The notes: generated by a model from the letters alone, not told the origin. Positions 31,689 through 43,016 are shown, counted from the first letter of the stretch. The stretch: DNA of 64,000 bases from Erinaceus europaeus (GCF_950295315.1 NC_080176.1:37716189-37780188), one strand, 5' to 3'. Numbers and translations: made by a program.

Positions 31689-32016
31689 GTCTTCTAAAGA
31701 GTACCTATAAATAAACTAAATTATAAGTTAATATAATTTTACGTTTCAGATAAATAACATTATTTTAAAACCCTCCACAACAAAATCAGATTTCATTTTC
31801 CTTTAGGAACATATGCTGCTCATTTGGCAGAGTTGTCATCTAATCAATCTGCTGAATAAAAGGCTACAGATGGTATGTTGTTGCGGCAGTCTGGTGTCTG
31901 GCTGCACCACGGAGAAGAGAGCGGATGTCCAGAGCAAAGGGGTACACAAATCTTTATTATAGGATGGGGGGGGAGGTTTGGTTCAGACCACGTGGAACCA
32001 ACCGGCAATGGCCGAC

Positions 32017-32057
32017 GGGGGGGGGGGGGGGGGGGGGGGGGGGGGCGGGGGGGGGGG
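32017..32057. repeat. G-tract: 29 G, C, 11 G
   Basis: Lies in the transcribed part of the solo LTR (C-tract in LTR sense). The exact length may be an assembly estimate. Confidence 0.9.
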
Positions 32058-32167
32058 AAGAGGAGTGAGCGAGACCTCAGAGAGGGAGAGCCGAGAGCCC
32101 AGAGAGAGAGAGGGGAGGGGTGAGGGGGCTTTTTATTGGGCGACAACCAGGGGTGACGTGTAGGGCC

Positions 32168-32359
32168 AGGATTGGTTGAAAGGGGGCACTCTAGGATTTA
32201 GCGGGGCATAGAAAAACCTGGGGGCGGAGCAAGGATTGGTTGAAAGGGGGCACTCTAGGATTTAGCGGGGCATAGAAAAACCTGGGGGCGGAGCCAGGAT
32301 TGGTTGAAAGGGGGCACTCTAGGATTTAGCGGGGCATAGAAAAACCTGGGGGCGGAGAC
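32168..32359. repeat. three 64-bp direct repeats in LTR U3
   Basis: Units start at 32168, 32232 and 32296 with AGGATTGGTTGAAAGGGGGC and end ...GGGGGCGGAG. They are nearly identical. Each has an inverted CCAAT box (ATTGG) and a GC box (GGGGGCGGAG), as in tandem U3 enhancers. Confidence 0.95.
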
Positions 32360-32728
32360 TGCATCAGAATAACTCCTCAGCAACAATGGTGTGGAAATCA
32401 CAGTCTCCAAAATTCAAGGCCATCAATCGCAGTGACAAGAACAATGAACCCCACAGGTAGAAGTCCTGCCACTACCTATCATTTGCATGTCTGAGACACT
32501 TTTAGAAATATATGGTAGGGTTTTTTTTTTATCTCCTTTATGGAAAAATTAGGCAAAGTTATATATTTAGTAAACTGGGACCCTATACAAGCTTTGTGAA
32601 GAATGAAATACCCCTAACAGATACTTATGTTAAACATCTATGTCTGTGTTAGTATTCTGATTAAAAGCAGGAATAGCAAAAAGGGTGGGGAAAAAAATCA
32701 GGAAATTATTTTGGAATAAGGAAAGCTG

Positions 32729-32789
32729 AAGACAGAAGTATCCAAACTTTTAAACAGGTTTTTTTTTTAAGTTTGGATACTTCTGTCTT
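32729..32789. repeat. 21-bp perfect inverted repeat, 19-nt loop
   Basis: Arm GACAGAAGTATCCAAACTT (plus two A before it) at 32729-32749, its complement at 32769-32789, with a T-rich loop. It can form a long hairpin in DNA or RNA. Confidence 0.95.
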
Positions 32790-33007
32790 TTTTATGTACA
32801 TGTATAACTCTGTTGTGTTTTTTGAAAATGTAATGATTAGTCACTGAGTGTTTCAAGTGTCTGTTCTGTAACACAACTGGAAAGTAGAGGTGAAAGGTGA
32901 AAGTGTTGCCACAAGGCCATGACAGCTTCTTGTGAATCACACACAGGGCTAAGTGCAAAAAGTTATGTCTTGCTGTGTGTGTGCCAAGTTCCTCAAAAGG
33001 AAAGATC

Positions 33008-33349
33008 CGGGGAGTTGGGTGGTAGCATAGCCGTTAAGCGCACGTGGCGTGAAGCACAAGGACCAGCTTAAGGATCCTGTTTTGAGCCTCTGGCTCCCTA
33101 CCTGCAGGGGAGTTACTTCATAGGTGGTGAAGCAGGTCTGCAGGTGTCTATCTTTCTCTCCTCCTCTCTGTCTTCCCCTCCTCTCTTGGTTTCTCTCTGT
33201 TCTATCCAACAGCAATGGCAATAACAATAATAACAATGATGATAAACAACAAGGGCAACAAAAAGGGGAAAAATGGCCTCCAGGGGCAGTGGATTTGTGG
33301 TGCAGGCACTGAGACCCAGCAATAACCCTGGAGGCAGAAATAAATAAAT
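33008..33349 (+). mobile_element. hedgehog ERI SINE, long form
   Basis: GGGGAGTTGGGTGGTAGCAT head, CTACCTGCAGGGGAGTTAC core, CAA-rich region, and the extra module GGCCTCCAGGGGCAGTGG...CCCTGGAGGCAG before the tail. Duplication AAAAGGAAAGATC / AAAAGGAACGATC (32995-33007, 33350-33362). Confidence 0.94.
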
Positions 33350-33461
33350 AAAAGGAACGATCACTGAGAAAATGTGACATTGTCTGCAGTTTTAATGCAA
33401 AGGGAATACATATTTTAATCAAATTACATTTTATTAATTCATATTTAAAATAAATTTCTGT

Positions 33462-33772
33462 GAATCATGTTAAGTGGAATAAGTCAGAAACAGAAGGATG
33501 AATATGGGATGATCTCTCTCACAGGCAGAAGTTGAAGAACAAGACCAGAAGAGAAAACACTAAGCAGAACCTGGACTGGAGTTGGTGTATTGCACCAAAG
33601 TAAAAGACTCTGGGGTTAGGTGAGGGGTGGGAGGAGAGTACAGGTCCTGGAACATGATAGCAGAGGACCTAGTGGGGGTTGTATTGTTATGTGGAAAACT
33701 GGGAAATGTTATGTATGCACAAACTATTTACTTTTGACTGTAAACCATTAATCCCCCAATAAAATAAAATAA
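33462..33772 (+). mobile_element. LINE-1 3' end
   Basis: GAATCATGTTAAGTGGAATA to CCATTAATCCCCCAATAAAA; last ORF2 codons plus the full 3' UTR. Confidence 0.92.
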
Positions 33773-34769
33773 ATACATTTCTGTGCTTTAAATGTTTGCC
33801 TTTCCCACTGGAGTGGGGTGACAAGAATTAAGTGATTCTGGGTGAAGAAGGCAGGCAAGAATAAGAACAGAGGAAAGCAGCAGAGTTTATAGGCTGAAAG
33901 CATAGATCAATCATTCTCTTCTCTTGGAGTTTATCTGAGAGTCATTATCCTAAATTCTATGCTGCCTTTTTTCCATTCACAGAAAGAGAAAACACCCTGT
34001 ACCAGGGACTGCCAGTGTTATGTTCTGGTTCTATTTTCAACTATACAGATGACATTATGACTATCTATACAACACAATGAGCAGCTTTAAATGAAAAGTC
34101 TTATCACAGCTGTTTTACCTCTGAGATGCCAGTGACTCTGGCTGGTACCCCACCATTATTCCCATTTACCCAGCATTATGGATAGACCCCCAAATTGAAC
34201 CAAATGAATGTACACAGTGTAATTAACAAACACTGTGTCAGGATCCTGCTTATTCTGAGAAAAGGTGTGTAAGTTCAGGAGATCACTACCCCCATTTAAG
34301 GGATATTTTTAGATGTAGAAACTACATGTAAGACTCAGTGTGCTGGAGCCTCTCAGATCCATGTGAACTAGATAGGTTCTCTCAGTTCCAAGGACTGGAC
34401 ACCAGGGACACTGCTGCTCTGTTTCTGCTTCATGGGTCACTACCTTAAACACAAAAAACTGTGTTTTTGCAGACAAGTTTTGGGGGGCAGGGATAAGAAA
34501 TGGTAACAAGACAAAGGCAGACAAAGTCACCTGGAGCTGTCTAACCTTCACAAGGCTACACGTACATTTTAGGGTCCTCTCTGGAAACACACACGTTACC
34601 AAGTTACCATGCGTTTGGGTATGGGAGATGATCTATATAGTCAATGAGAAAGAACTGTGGGAGGGGAATCACCAGGGCACATGCTCTTGCTATAGTCTGT
34701 CTGTGTTAACTTGAGGTAAACCATTGATCAAGGATACTGAGTGCACAATTTGAATTGGCAGTTACAAAT

Positions 34770-34985
34770 GTCCTGAGGAGACTGGAGAGAGTTCACTTGG
34801 TAGTGCCTGTACTTTGTCATGCTGGTGGCGTTGATTCAAGGTCAGCACTACTTGAATGCCATGGCACCAGGGGAAACTGGTGTTCTGTTGTTTGCCCTTT
34901 GTCTTTCTGGAAGGAAAAGGCTGGCCCAGGAGCAGTGAAATCACCCATGCCTCTGAATAACAGTAACAAAATACCTCTACTATGA
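34770..34985 (+). mobile_element. old SINE-like segment
   Basis: GGAGAGAGTTCACTTGGTAG head, GATTCAAGGTCAGCAC box-B-like, GGAAAAGGCTGGCCCAGGAG near the end; weak. Confidence 0.45.
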
Positions 34986-35756
34986 AAAATAATGCCAATG
35001 CTAACTAGAGTCTCTCAGAAATGAAGTTTCCATTCTTACTGTTTTGTGAGTTTGTCTACTAGAAAGTGATATATTATATTGTTACATCTTGTTTTCCTTG
35101 CATAAAAATAAGGAGACACCACCCTTTTTTTCTCTATCAACCACAGTAATCCCTGGATACTTGATCTGTATGCTTCATGGAAGACAAGAAAATTCCAGGA
35201 AGGTATTGGGGGTGGGGGGGTGGGGAGAGTTTGGCTTGGGGAGTGGAGTAGATGTTTTCACAAAATCTGAGACATCACAGTATCATAGCACTATATTTAA
35301 ATGAGTTTTACCAACAGAAGGGGTTTGAAAACTAATAGCTAATATTCACTTATTGTTTATATTGTTTGTTTTAGACCACATGCTAATCACTTAACATGCA
35401 TCACTTCATTTAGTCCTAAAACAAACAAACAAGACACCCTAATGAATTAGATGTTAACTAACTTATTTATGGTCACACATTTAGTGAGTAGACTGGGACC
35501 CTAATCCCAATTTTTTAGTGTCCTAGGCTTCAGTGTCCTACCACTTGCTGTATAAATTTGGATAAGTCACTGCTGAAGACAAGGCTCTGCTTCTTAGAAA
35601 AATTACAGCATTACCACTTTGTATGGACATGACAGTTTTCTAGTGATAAAATGAATCTTCCTTTGTTTTTAACTTGTTTTTAACTATTGGGTCTTATTCA
35701 TTGTTGGCTTATAAACTTAGTTTGTTAGTGTATGCAGTAGCATTAAGAAATAAAAT

Positions 35757-35932
35757 AAAGACTTGGTGGCAGCTTACCTAGTAAAGCATATAAGTTACCA
35801 ACTGCAAGGACCCAAGGTAAAGTTCCTGGCCCCCACCTGCAGGAAGAAACACTTCAGGAGCAGTGGAGCAGTGCTGTGGTGTCTCACCTTCTTTCTCTGT
35901 CTCTCACTATTTATTTAAAAAGCCACTGGGAA
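35757..35932 (+). mobile_element. short tRNA-type SINE
   Basis: AGACTTGGTGGCAGCTTACC head, AAGTTCCTGGCCCCC box B, CACCTGCAGGAAGAAACACT core, CTCACTATTTATTTAAAA end. Confidence 0.65.
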
Positions 35933-36034
35933 TGGTGGTGAAGTTCAGGCACTAAGCTCCAATGACAACCTTTGTGAAACACAAAGTAAAATAGAATACA
36001 TCTAGCAAGGTTAGACATTAAAAAATAAAATTTT

Positions 36035-36125
36035 GGGGGTCGGGTGGTGGCATAGCAGGTTAAGTGCACCTGATACGAAGTGCAAAGACCAGCATAAGGA
36101 TTCCAGTTTGAGTCCCCAGCTCCCC
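36035..36125 (+). mobile_element. hedgehog ERI SINE, 5' half only
   Basis: GGGGGTCGGGTGGTGGCATA to CAGTTTGAGTCCCCAGCTCC; stops at an L1 fragment with no tail. Confidence 0.8.
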
Positions 36126-36319
36126 AGCAGTTTCTCTCCTAGGGATTCATAGAATGGAGACAAAAGTACCATCAGAAGAGATTTAGATTCACAGCAGCAC
36201 AATTCCTAATACCCCAATCTTGAAAGCTACTCAGTTGTCCAACAGTAGATGAGTGGCTAAGAAAGTTTTGGTTTATATACACTGTGGAATACTACCCAGC
36301 TGTTAAAAACAATGAAATC

Positions 36320-36398
36320 ATGGAGCTCTGGTGGTGGAGTTGCACCCCTCTTATCCTATGGTTTTTGTCAATGTTTACTTTTTATTAATAAATAAACA
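36320..36398 (+). mobile_element. family X retroposon, very short 3' end
   Basis: Only the terminal 79 bp (GGTGGTGGAGTTGCACCCCT..., CCTATGGTTTTTG, AATAAATAAAC). Perfect 13-bp duplication AAACAATGAAATC at 36307-36319 and 36399-36411. Confidence 0.9.
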
Positions 36399-36459
36399 AA
36401 ACAATGAAATCTTCCTTGTCTCCTTAGATGAAATTTGAAGGTGAACATTGAATCATCTT

Positions 36460-36792
36460 GTGTGTGTGTGTGTACCTCCAGGCTTATTGCTGAGGCTTGG
36501 TTGCCTTCACTATGAATCTACTACTCTTGGAGGCTATTTTTTCCCATTTGTTGCCCTTGTTGTTTATCACTGTTGTTTTTATTATTACTTATCATTGTTG
36601 TTGGATAGGACAGAGAGAAATTGATAGAGGAGGGGAGACAGAGAGGGGGAGAGAAAGATATAAACCTGTAGACATGCTTCACCGCTTCTGAAGCGACCCC
36701 CCAACAGGTGGGGAGCCAGGGGTTTGAACCAGGATTCTTATGCCGGTCCTTGCACTTTGTGCCACCTGCACTTACCCCCTTACCCCAGAAGG
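36460..36792 (-). mobile_element. hedgehog ERI SINE, long form
   Basis: (TG)n tail, ACCTCCAGGCTTATTGC module, centre, core, CTTACCCC end. Duplication GAATCATCTT at 36450-36459 and 36793-36802. Confidence 0.92.
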
Positions 36793-37637
36793 AATCATCT
36801 TAAGTGAAACAAACTAAAAAGAGAGAGATGAATATCAGATGACCTCACTCATAAGTGGAACTTAAGAAACAAAGATAAAAAGAGAAAACACCAAGTGAAA
36901 CTTGCACCAAAGCAAAGGGTTCTGGGGAAAGGAGAGGAGAGGGTGTGGAGAGGATGTTGGAGTCCTGGTGCAGAAATAATTTTATCACACAGACACACAA
37001 GATACTATTAAGACACAAGGAAGCAACTTGGGAAAGGCTGCATGATGCTAAAGGCCTTTTTCTGTCATTTACTGTTTTTCAGTATTCTTTGTCTTATGAT
37101 ATGACCTTGATAAAACTGCTGGAACATTCTGTGCTGATGACCTTTTTCATCGTATTGATGAGACACAAATAAAATTTGTTTTAATTGTGTTGAGCTTGAA
37201 ACATTCCATTGACAATGAAAAGTGGTACTAAAACTGACTCCTGTATTCAGACTCCAGGCAACTGCCTTTTAACAAGCAGATGCTTTCATAAGAAGTAGAT
37301 TTTCGCAGAGACGCTACACAACACCAAGGGCGCGGGGGACAAGTTTGGGGCAGGCAAAGTTTCTCAGGGCACAAAAATGCCCCAAAAAGAGTTATAAAGA
37401 CTTTCCATACTAAAATAAATTAAAAAAAGAGTCTGTTCAAATCATTCAAACAATACACTTCACCAAATGAACAAAATAAGTTAAAAATGTAAAAATTTTC
37501 CATTCAAGGGAGATAACAAAGATTTTTTTTTTGTTAATTACTAATGAAATGGAGACGTATAACAAAATATTTACAATACTTCATCTGATAAAGAATTACA
37601 TTCAGAATATATATATAAAAAAGTACCTACAAGTGTT

Positions 37638-37738
37638 CGGGATAGCTCCCCCAGTGGTGAGCACACCTTCCCATATGCAAAGAATCAGATTTGAGTCCCT
37701 GGACACCATATGGGAGGCCCATGAAAAAGTAACACTTC
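37638..37738 (+). mobile_element. degraded short SINE
   Basis: GGGATAGCTCCCCCAGTGG head and ATTTGAGTCCCTGGACACC box B. Confidence 0.55.
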
Positions 37739-37740
37739 AT

Positions 37741-37969
37741 GGGAGTCGGCAGTAGCACAGCAGGTTAAGCACACATGGCACAAAGCACAAGGACCAAAGT
37801 AAGGATCCCGGTTTGAGCCCCCGGATCCCAACCTGCAAGGGAGTCGCTTCATAGGCGGTGAAGCAGGTCTGCAGGTGTCTCTCTTTCTCTCCCCCTCTGT
37901 CTTCCCCATCTCTCTCCATATCTCTCTGTCCTATCTAACAACAATGACATCAATAACAATAATAACTAC
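37741..37969 (+). mobile_element. hedgehog ERI SINE, tail replaced by a second copy
   Basis: GGGAGTCGGCAGTAGCACAG to the CAATAACAATAATAACTAC region, where the next ERI copy begins. Confidence 0.9.
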
Positions 37970-38262
37970 TGGGGAGTCAGTTGGTAGCGCGACGGGTTAA
38001 GCACACGTGGCGCAAAGCGCAAAGACCAGCTTAAGGATTGCAGTTCGAGCCCCTGGCTCCCCACCTGTAGAGGAGTCACTTCACAGGTGGTGAAGCAGAT
38101 CTGCAGGTGTCTATCTTTCTCTTCCCTTCTCTGTCTTCCCCTCCTCTCTCCATTTCTCTCTGTCCTAACCAAAAACGAGGACATCAATAATAACTACAAC
38201 AATAAAACAACAAGGGCAACAAAAGGGAATGTATAAATAAATAAATATTTAAAAAACATTAC
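37970..38262 (+). mobile_element. hedgehog ERI SINE, short form
   Basis: GGGGAGTCAGTTGGTAGCGC head, GCAGTTCGAGCCCCTGGC box B, CAAGGGCAACAAAAGGGAAT and AAATAAATAAATA tail. It inserted into the tail of the copy before it. Confidence 0.93.
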
Positions 38263-40970
38263 ATGTTTATCATTACTGGATTATAAACTGCATTCTTTGG
38301 ACAGACAGTGGAAATTACAGGAAGAGAAAATGATATTTTCCTCTCTAGGATTCTTTAAAAACAAAAATAGGAGAGTTTCAGTGTTCTTTTTCTTTTTTCC
38401 TTTTATATGTTCATGTTAATGCAATGGGAAATTTATAATACTGCTCATTATTAAGCCAACAAGCATATATATGCCTAATAAATGTTTTTGGCCTATGCTA
38501 TTAAATCTGTAAATTATTACAAAAAAAGAAACAAACAGAACTGTACCAATTAAAGGTCAGGACAAATTGTCTCAAAATTTTAGAATTTGAAGAGTCTTGT
38601 CTATGCAAATAAAGCATTGTTACTCTAAACACCTATAAATTTCAAATTCTAGAAAAGACTAGAGACTTGGGAGTTCAAAGCCTTGGTTTGAACATATCAT
38701 TTAATGACTAAGTGATTGAGTGCATGTAAAACTTTTTGTCTTATTTTCTTCATTTATAAAACTGAGGGTGTAATAATATTTGAACCATCTATAAGTTAGA
38801 GCTACTTTGAGAATCAGCAGCTATTAAGTTTAAGAATTTCAGGAATGACAATCTATAATATAAATGTAAACCACACCCATTACAATGCACATACAGTATA
38901 GATTTCTGAATCGGTACATCTGTACAGTGCACTGCTTGGCCAAGTGCACATCCAAGGTTCAGTGTGCTAGGCCCCCTACCACACTGAAAGAAGCCCTAGT
39001 TTGGTGGTCTCTTTCTCTCTTTCTGTCTGTCTCTCTCAAACAGAATTCTAGATCTGAAGCTAATGTAGCACAACAGGAAAACAACTTTAGAAATCAGAGA
39101 GACCTGGGTTCTAGCCATCATGCTACTAGACTGTGGTATGAGGTTCGTTTTAAAGCAGAAACAGCTAAAGCATGGGCAGATTAAATGCATTAAGTCAGTG
39201 GTTCTTCAGTCCCCTTAAGATCATGTTACATCTTCAACTACCAGAAATTTTGACAATATATTCAAAGGAGCAAATGATCTAAAAAATCGACAACACAAAA
39301 AGAAAACAAGATTGTGAAGAATCTAGAGTTATACACTACTTGTCATACCTGCAGAAGTCTGTCTGCTGAGGACAATTACCTGCCCACCTGTTTCTTACAG
39401 ACCAGGAAGCACCTTACTTTACTTTAGCACTAGTCTGGCTTTATGTCTTATCTCTTACCTCCTAAAAGCTGGTTGAAAAATTACATTATCTATTTAGACA
39501 AAGGTTACATTACATATCGTAACAGTCTGCATTCTTGATTAAGCTATTGATGTTTTCCACATTTGCCAGAGGAGTGGCAGCAATGCTCCCTGGTGGAGAA
39601 CCACAACATGTAATTACTGTGAGTCACTGCCACACCAACAAGGAATTAGCCTTGAGATTACTCTGTACAGAAAAATGGAAGTTCATACTCAGGTTTCAAA
39701 TTCTGGCTCCACCCACCCCTCTATTAGTATAGTTCAACAGCAGATTTTATGACACAATTAGGCACATCATGATTTATGCCATGAATATGTTTTGAAAGAA
39801 GTTGTGGACACAACATGTTTTTTTGAAGATTTTAAAAGCACAAGACATGAATTCAACAAAGCTTTAAAGAACATGCATATTTTAAAAATAATGTGAATTC
39901 TTAATATATAGTTTTCTCAAAGAGGAAAATTCCTTCTGAGCCTGAGCTAACAAGCAAAGAAAACAATGCCAAAGAACTCTCTGTCCCCAGGGGTAGTTTT
40001 CTCCTTTAGACAGAATTCAGATTGGCAGAGGTCCAATGGGAAAGAGGCACTTCAATGTATTTGTAAAGGCAAAATCCCATATGTCATCAAAAGTTGAAAT
40101 GCAAAAGTATATATATATAAAATATATTATATATTATAATAAAGAAAAATGGGCAAAGTAAATAGGACAAAGCCAATTATTATTAAAAGTTAAGTTACAT
40201 TGCAAGATATCTCCTAGGCAGTCAAATTTTGTATATGTAGGGAGAGGGTGCACCTTCAAATTGAGCAAGACGTCAAGCAAGAACTGACATCTTAATAAGT
40301 GTTTAACTTCTTTCTTATAACAATCTGAGGGTTTCAAATATATATATATATATAAAGCAAACTTGAAATAGAAATTGGATATTTACCTAAGAGACTCAAA
40401 AAGCCTAGGGATCATAAGGACAAGTAATGAGACCTTTGTATGGGGAACATAATGTCAAGGGACCAAGGAATGAATAATAGAGCTTCAAGCCTCTAGTCAC
40501 CTCTTGTTTACACTTCTGACAGGGTAGCTTTATACCTAGCTTTGTGCAGGTCAGCCACAACTCTGAACTCTGAACAGAAAGCAGATGCTCACTTCAGTTT
40601 CACTAAACTATAAGTATCATTACAGAAATGAAAGTCAACAGCAGAAGGTACTAAACACAGAGCAGATTTTTCCTTACCACACTTATACCAGAAGAAAACT
40701 ATGTTATTGCAAGAGGAACACTTGCCTTAGATTCTTCCCTAGAGTTCAGTTAGAAAGGACAATATACACTTCTAAAACCCATCAAAGATCTTTTACCTGG
40801 GGTCAGTGGTTCACAGCAGCTTGAACACACAGGAACAGCCTCTCATCCCCCTCGACTGGTGTCTCAGAGACAGTAGGATCCCAGTGTTCCTTCATCTGGT
40901 CCCTTTACCTCCATACCCAGAGTCCTTTGCTTTGGTGCAATACACCACACCCAGTCCAAGTCTCACCTTA

Positions 40971-41024
40971 GGATTTCCCTTACTGTCTTTTATTCTTGGA
41001 TTTCCCTTACTGTCTTTTATTCTT
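40971..41024. repeat. 27-bp tandem duplication in L1 3' UTR
   Basis: Two identical 27-bp units, each starting GGATTTCCCTTACTG. Confidence 0.95.
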
Positions 41025-41477
41025 AAGTTCCATCTATATGTGAGATCATTCAGTGTCAGTCTTTTTCTTCTGGCTTGAATCCTTCAAGTTCTGATGACAA
41101 TATTGCAAAAGAGATTACTTCATCATTCTTAACAGCTGCATGGTATTCCACTGTGTTTATATACCACAGCTTTCTTAGCCACTCATCTGCCCTTGGGCAT
41201 CTGGGTTGCTTCCATGTCTGGGCTGTTATAAACTTTGCTGCTATGAACACTTGTGAACACAGATCTTTGCAGATAGGTGTTTTTGTTTCCCCTGTGTAAA
41301 TACCCAGGAGAGGGATTACTAGATTATGCAGTAGGTCCATTGCTAGTGTTCTTATAACTTTCCAGACTTTTCCATTGAGGTTGGACCAATTTATATGCCC
41401 ATCAGCATGTAAGGTGAGTCCCCCGCACACCCCCCCCACACACACACAGCCTAGCAGTTGGTGTTCCTGTCTTTTCT

Positions 41478-41772
41478 TTTCTTTTTTTTAATATTTTTTT
41501 ATTTTTATTTATTTATTCCCTTTTGTTGCCCTTGTTTTATTGTTGTAGTCATTATTGTTGTTGTCGTCGTTGTTGGATAGGACAGAGAGAAATGGAGAGA
41601 GGAGGGGAAGACAGAGAGGAGGAGAGAAAGATAGACACCTGCAGACCTGCTTCACCACCTGTGAAGCGACTGCCCTGCAGGTGGGGAGCCGGGGTTCGAA
41701 CCGGGATCCTTATGCCGGTCCTTGTGCTTTGCGCCACCTGTGCTTAACCCGCTGCGCTACAGCCCGACTCCC
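41478..41772 (-). mobile_element. hedgehog ERI SINE, short form, young
   Basis: CCCTTTTGTTGCCCTTG, AGACACCTGCAGACCTGC, TTCGAACCGGGATCC, CGCTGCGCTACAGCCCGAC; close to the apparent consensus. Duplication GTTCCTGTCTTTTCT / GTTCCTGTCTCTTCT (41463-41477, 41773-41787). Confidence 0.95.
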
Positions 41773-42145
41773 GTTCCTGTCTCTTCTAATGTATGGCATT
41801 CTTACAGGTGTAAAGTGGTATCTCATTGTCATGATAAACAAACAAAAACCCTACAAAAAACAGAGCTTTCCATTTTAACAGTGTTATTTATTAAAGCTTT
41901 TTATTAAATACATTTATTGCTATATGCTAAGCACCAGAATTAGCTCTAAAAATATATCTTTTGCTCTTAACAAATCTAGAAAAACTATCCCCAAGCCATG
42001 TCACAAGGAAAAAAGTCAGTTTCCTTACTGACATAATGAAGCACCTGGATATGGTAAATTCAGCACTCTTACATCAAAATAGGCAAAGAATATGAGTTAG
42101 TGAGTGGAGAAGAAATACAAAAAGGTGTGAAACACACAAAAAGGT

Positions 42146-42356
42146 GCCAGAGCAGAGGTAGATAGCATAATGGTTATGCAAAGAGATTCTCATGCCTGAG
42201 GCTCCAAAGCTGAGTAGTGCTCTTGTAAAAAAACAAACAAAAAAAAAGAAAAAAGAAAGAAAGAAAAAAGGAAAGGAAAGGAAAGGGAACTAAAGGAAAG
42301 GAAAAAAGAAAAGAAAAGGAAGAAAAAGAAAAGGTAAAGGAAAAGAAAAAGAAAAA
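42146..42356 (+). mobile_element. short SINE with long (GAAAA)n-like tail
   Basis: GCAGAGGTAGATAGCATAAT head, CATGCCTGAGGCTCCAAAG, box B lost, GAGTAGTGCTCTTGT, then about 130 nt of A/G-rich tail (42226-42356). Confidence 0.7.
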
Positions 42357-42371
42357 CCCTGTCTCCATCAT

Positions 42372-42524
42372 CCCAGAGGGATAAAGAACAGGAAAGCTTT
42401 CAATGGAGGGAATGGGATACAGAGTTCTGGTGGAGGGAACTGTGTGCAGTTGTACCTCTCTTATCTTATGGCCTTATCAAAATTTCCATTTTATAAATAA
42501 ATAAATAAATAAATAAATAAAAAG
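42372..42524 (+). mobile_element. family X retroposon, 3' fragment
   Basis: TCCCAGAGGGATAAAGAACA, GGAATGGGATACAGAGTTCT, TTGTACCTCTCTTATCTTAT, (AAAT)n tail at 42494-42520. Confidence 0.85.
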
Positions 42525-42689
42525 GAAAGAGAAGAGTGTTCAACCTCCTTCACTTCAGGAATAGCTACTTCTTAAGAACAAAGACTGTTCAATATTGTAA
42601 ACTCAGCACCTAAGAATCTGACACAAATGAGGGTTCTGAATATGTATTTGTTTGATAAGTAATTTGATTATATATATATATATATTCTT

Positions 42690-43016
42690 TTTTCTTTCTT
42701 TTTTTTTTTTTTGCTCCAGGATTATTGCTGGCGCTCAGTGCCTGTGCCACAAATCCAATGCTCCTGTAGGCTACTTTTTTCCTTTTGTTGTCCTTGTTGT
42801 TGTGATTATTATTATTGTTGTTATTGATGTTGTTGAATAGGACAGGGAGAAACTGAGAAAGGGAAGACAGAGAGGGGGAGAGAAAGACTGCTTGTGAAGC
42901 AACCCCCCCCCCCCCCCGCAGGTGGGGAGCCAAGGGCTCAAACCGGAATTCTTAGGCGCTGGTCTTTGCACTTTACCTCAAGTGAGCTTAACCTGCTGCA
43001 TTACTGCCTGACACCC
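42690..43016 (-). mobile_element. hedgehog ERI SINE, long form
   Basis: TTTGCTCCAGGATTATTGC module, centre, a 15-C run at about 42903-42917, core, CCTGCTGCATTACTGCCTGA head. Duplication AATTTGATTATATA / AATTTGATATATA. Confidence 0.9.

Larger units (their letters stand above)
31876..32385 (-). mobile_element. solo LTR of an endogenous retrovirus
   Basis: 510 bp, TG...CA ends with a TGTTG/CAACA inverted terminal match and flanking ATGGTA / ATGGTG (6 bp, one mismatch), which suggests a class II type. Read on the minus strand: a U3 with three 64-bp repeats carrying CCAAT and GC boxes, a TATA-like AATAAAAAG near 32135, a C-rich tract and a polyadenylation signal AATAAAG near 31952, then a short U5. 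No viral coding sequence. A longer alternative right end at 32455 (with a 4-bp GGTA duplication) is less likely. Confidence 0.78.
36126..36990 (+). mobile_element. LINE-1 3' fragment broken by two insertions
   Basis: L1 ORF2 C-terminus (CAGCAGCACAATTCCTAATA, GAATACTACCCAGCTGTTAA) runs to 36319, resumes 36399-36459, and again from 36793 to about 36990. It is interrupted by a family X tail (36320-36398) and an ERI SINE (36460-36792). Confidence 0.85.
40830..41855 (-). mobile_element. LINE-1 3' fragment, sense to OSBPL1A, broken by a SINE
   Basis: Minus-strand ORF2 C-terminus (IPLLGIYTGETKTPICKDL, TWKQPRCPRADEWLRKLWY, HAAVKNDE in the 41056-41445 frame), with 3' UTR at lower coordinates; after the ERI copy (41478-41772) it resumes at about 41788. 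Contains a 27-bp tandem duplication at 40971-41024. Confidence 0.9.

Noticed and set aside
31875..32163. Gly-rich and Pro-rich frames of 61-100 codons
   Set aside because: Translations of the G tract in the solo LTR; no gene features.
32168..32359. Regularly repeated 64-bp units as a possible CRISPR-like array
   Set aside because: The units are contiguous with no spacers, lie in an LTR U3 and carry promoter boxes; mammalian context.
32386..32459. Extension of the first solo LTR to 32455 with a 4-bp GGTA duplication
   Set aside because: The inner end at 32385 gives a better inverted terminal match and a 6-bp duplication with one mismatch; the 4-bp match could be chance.
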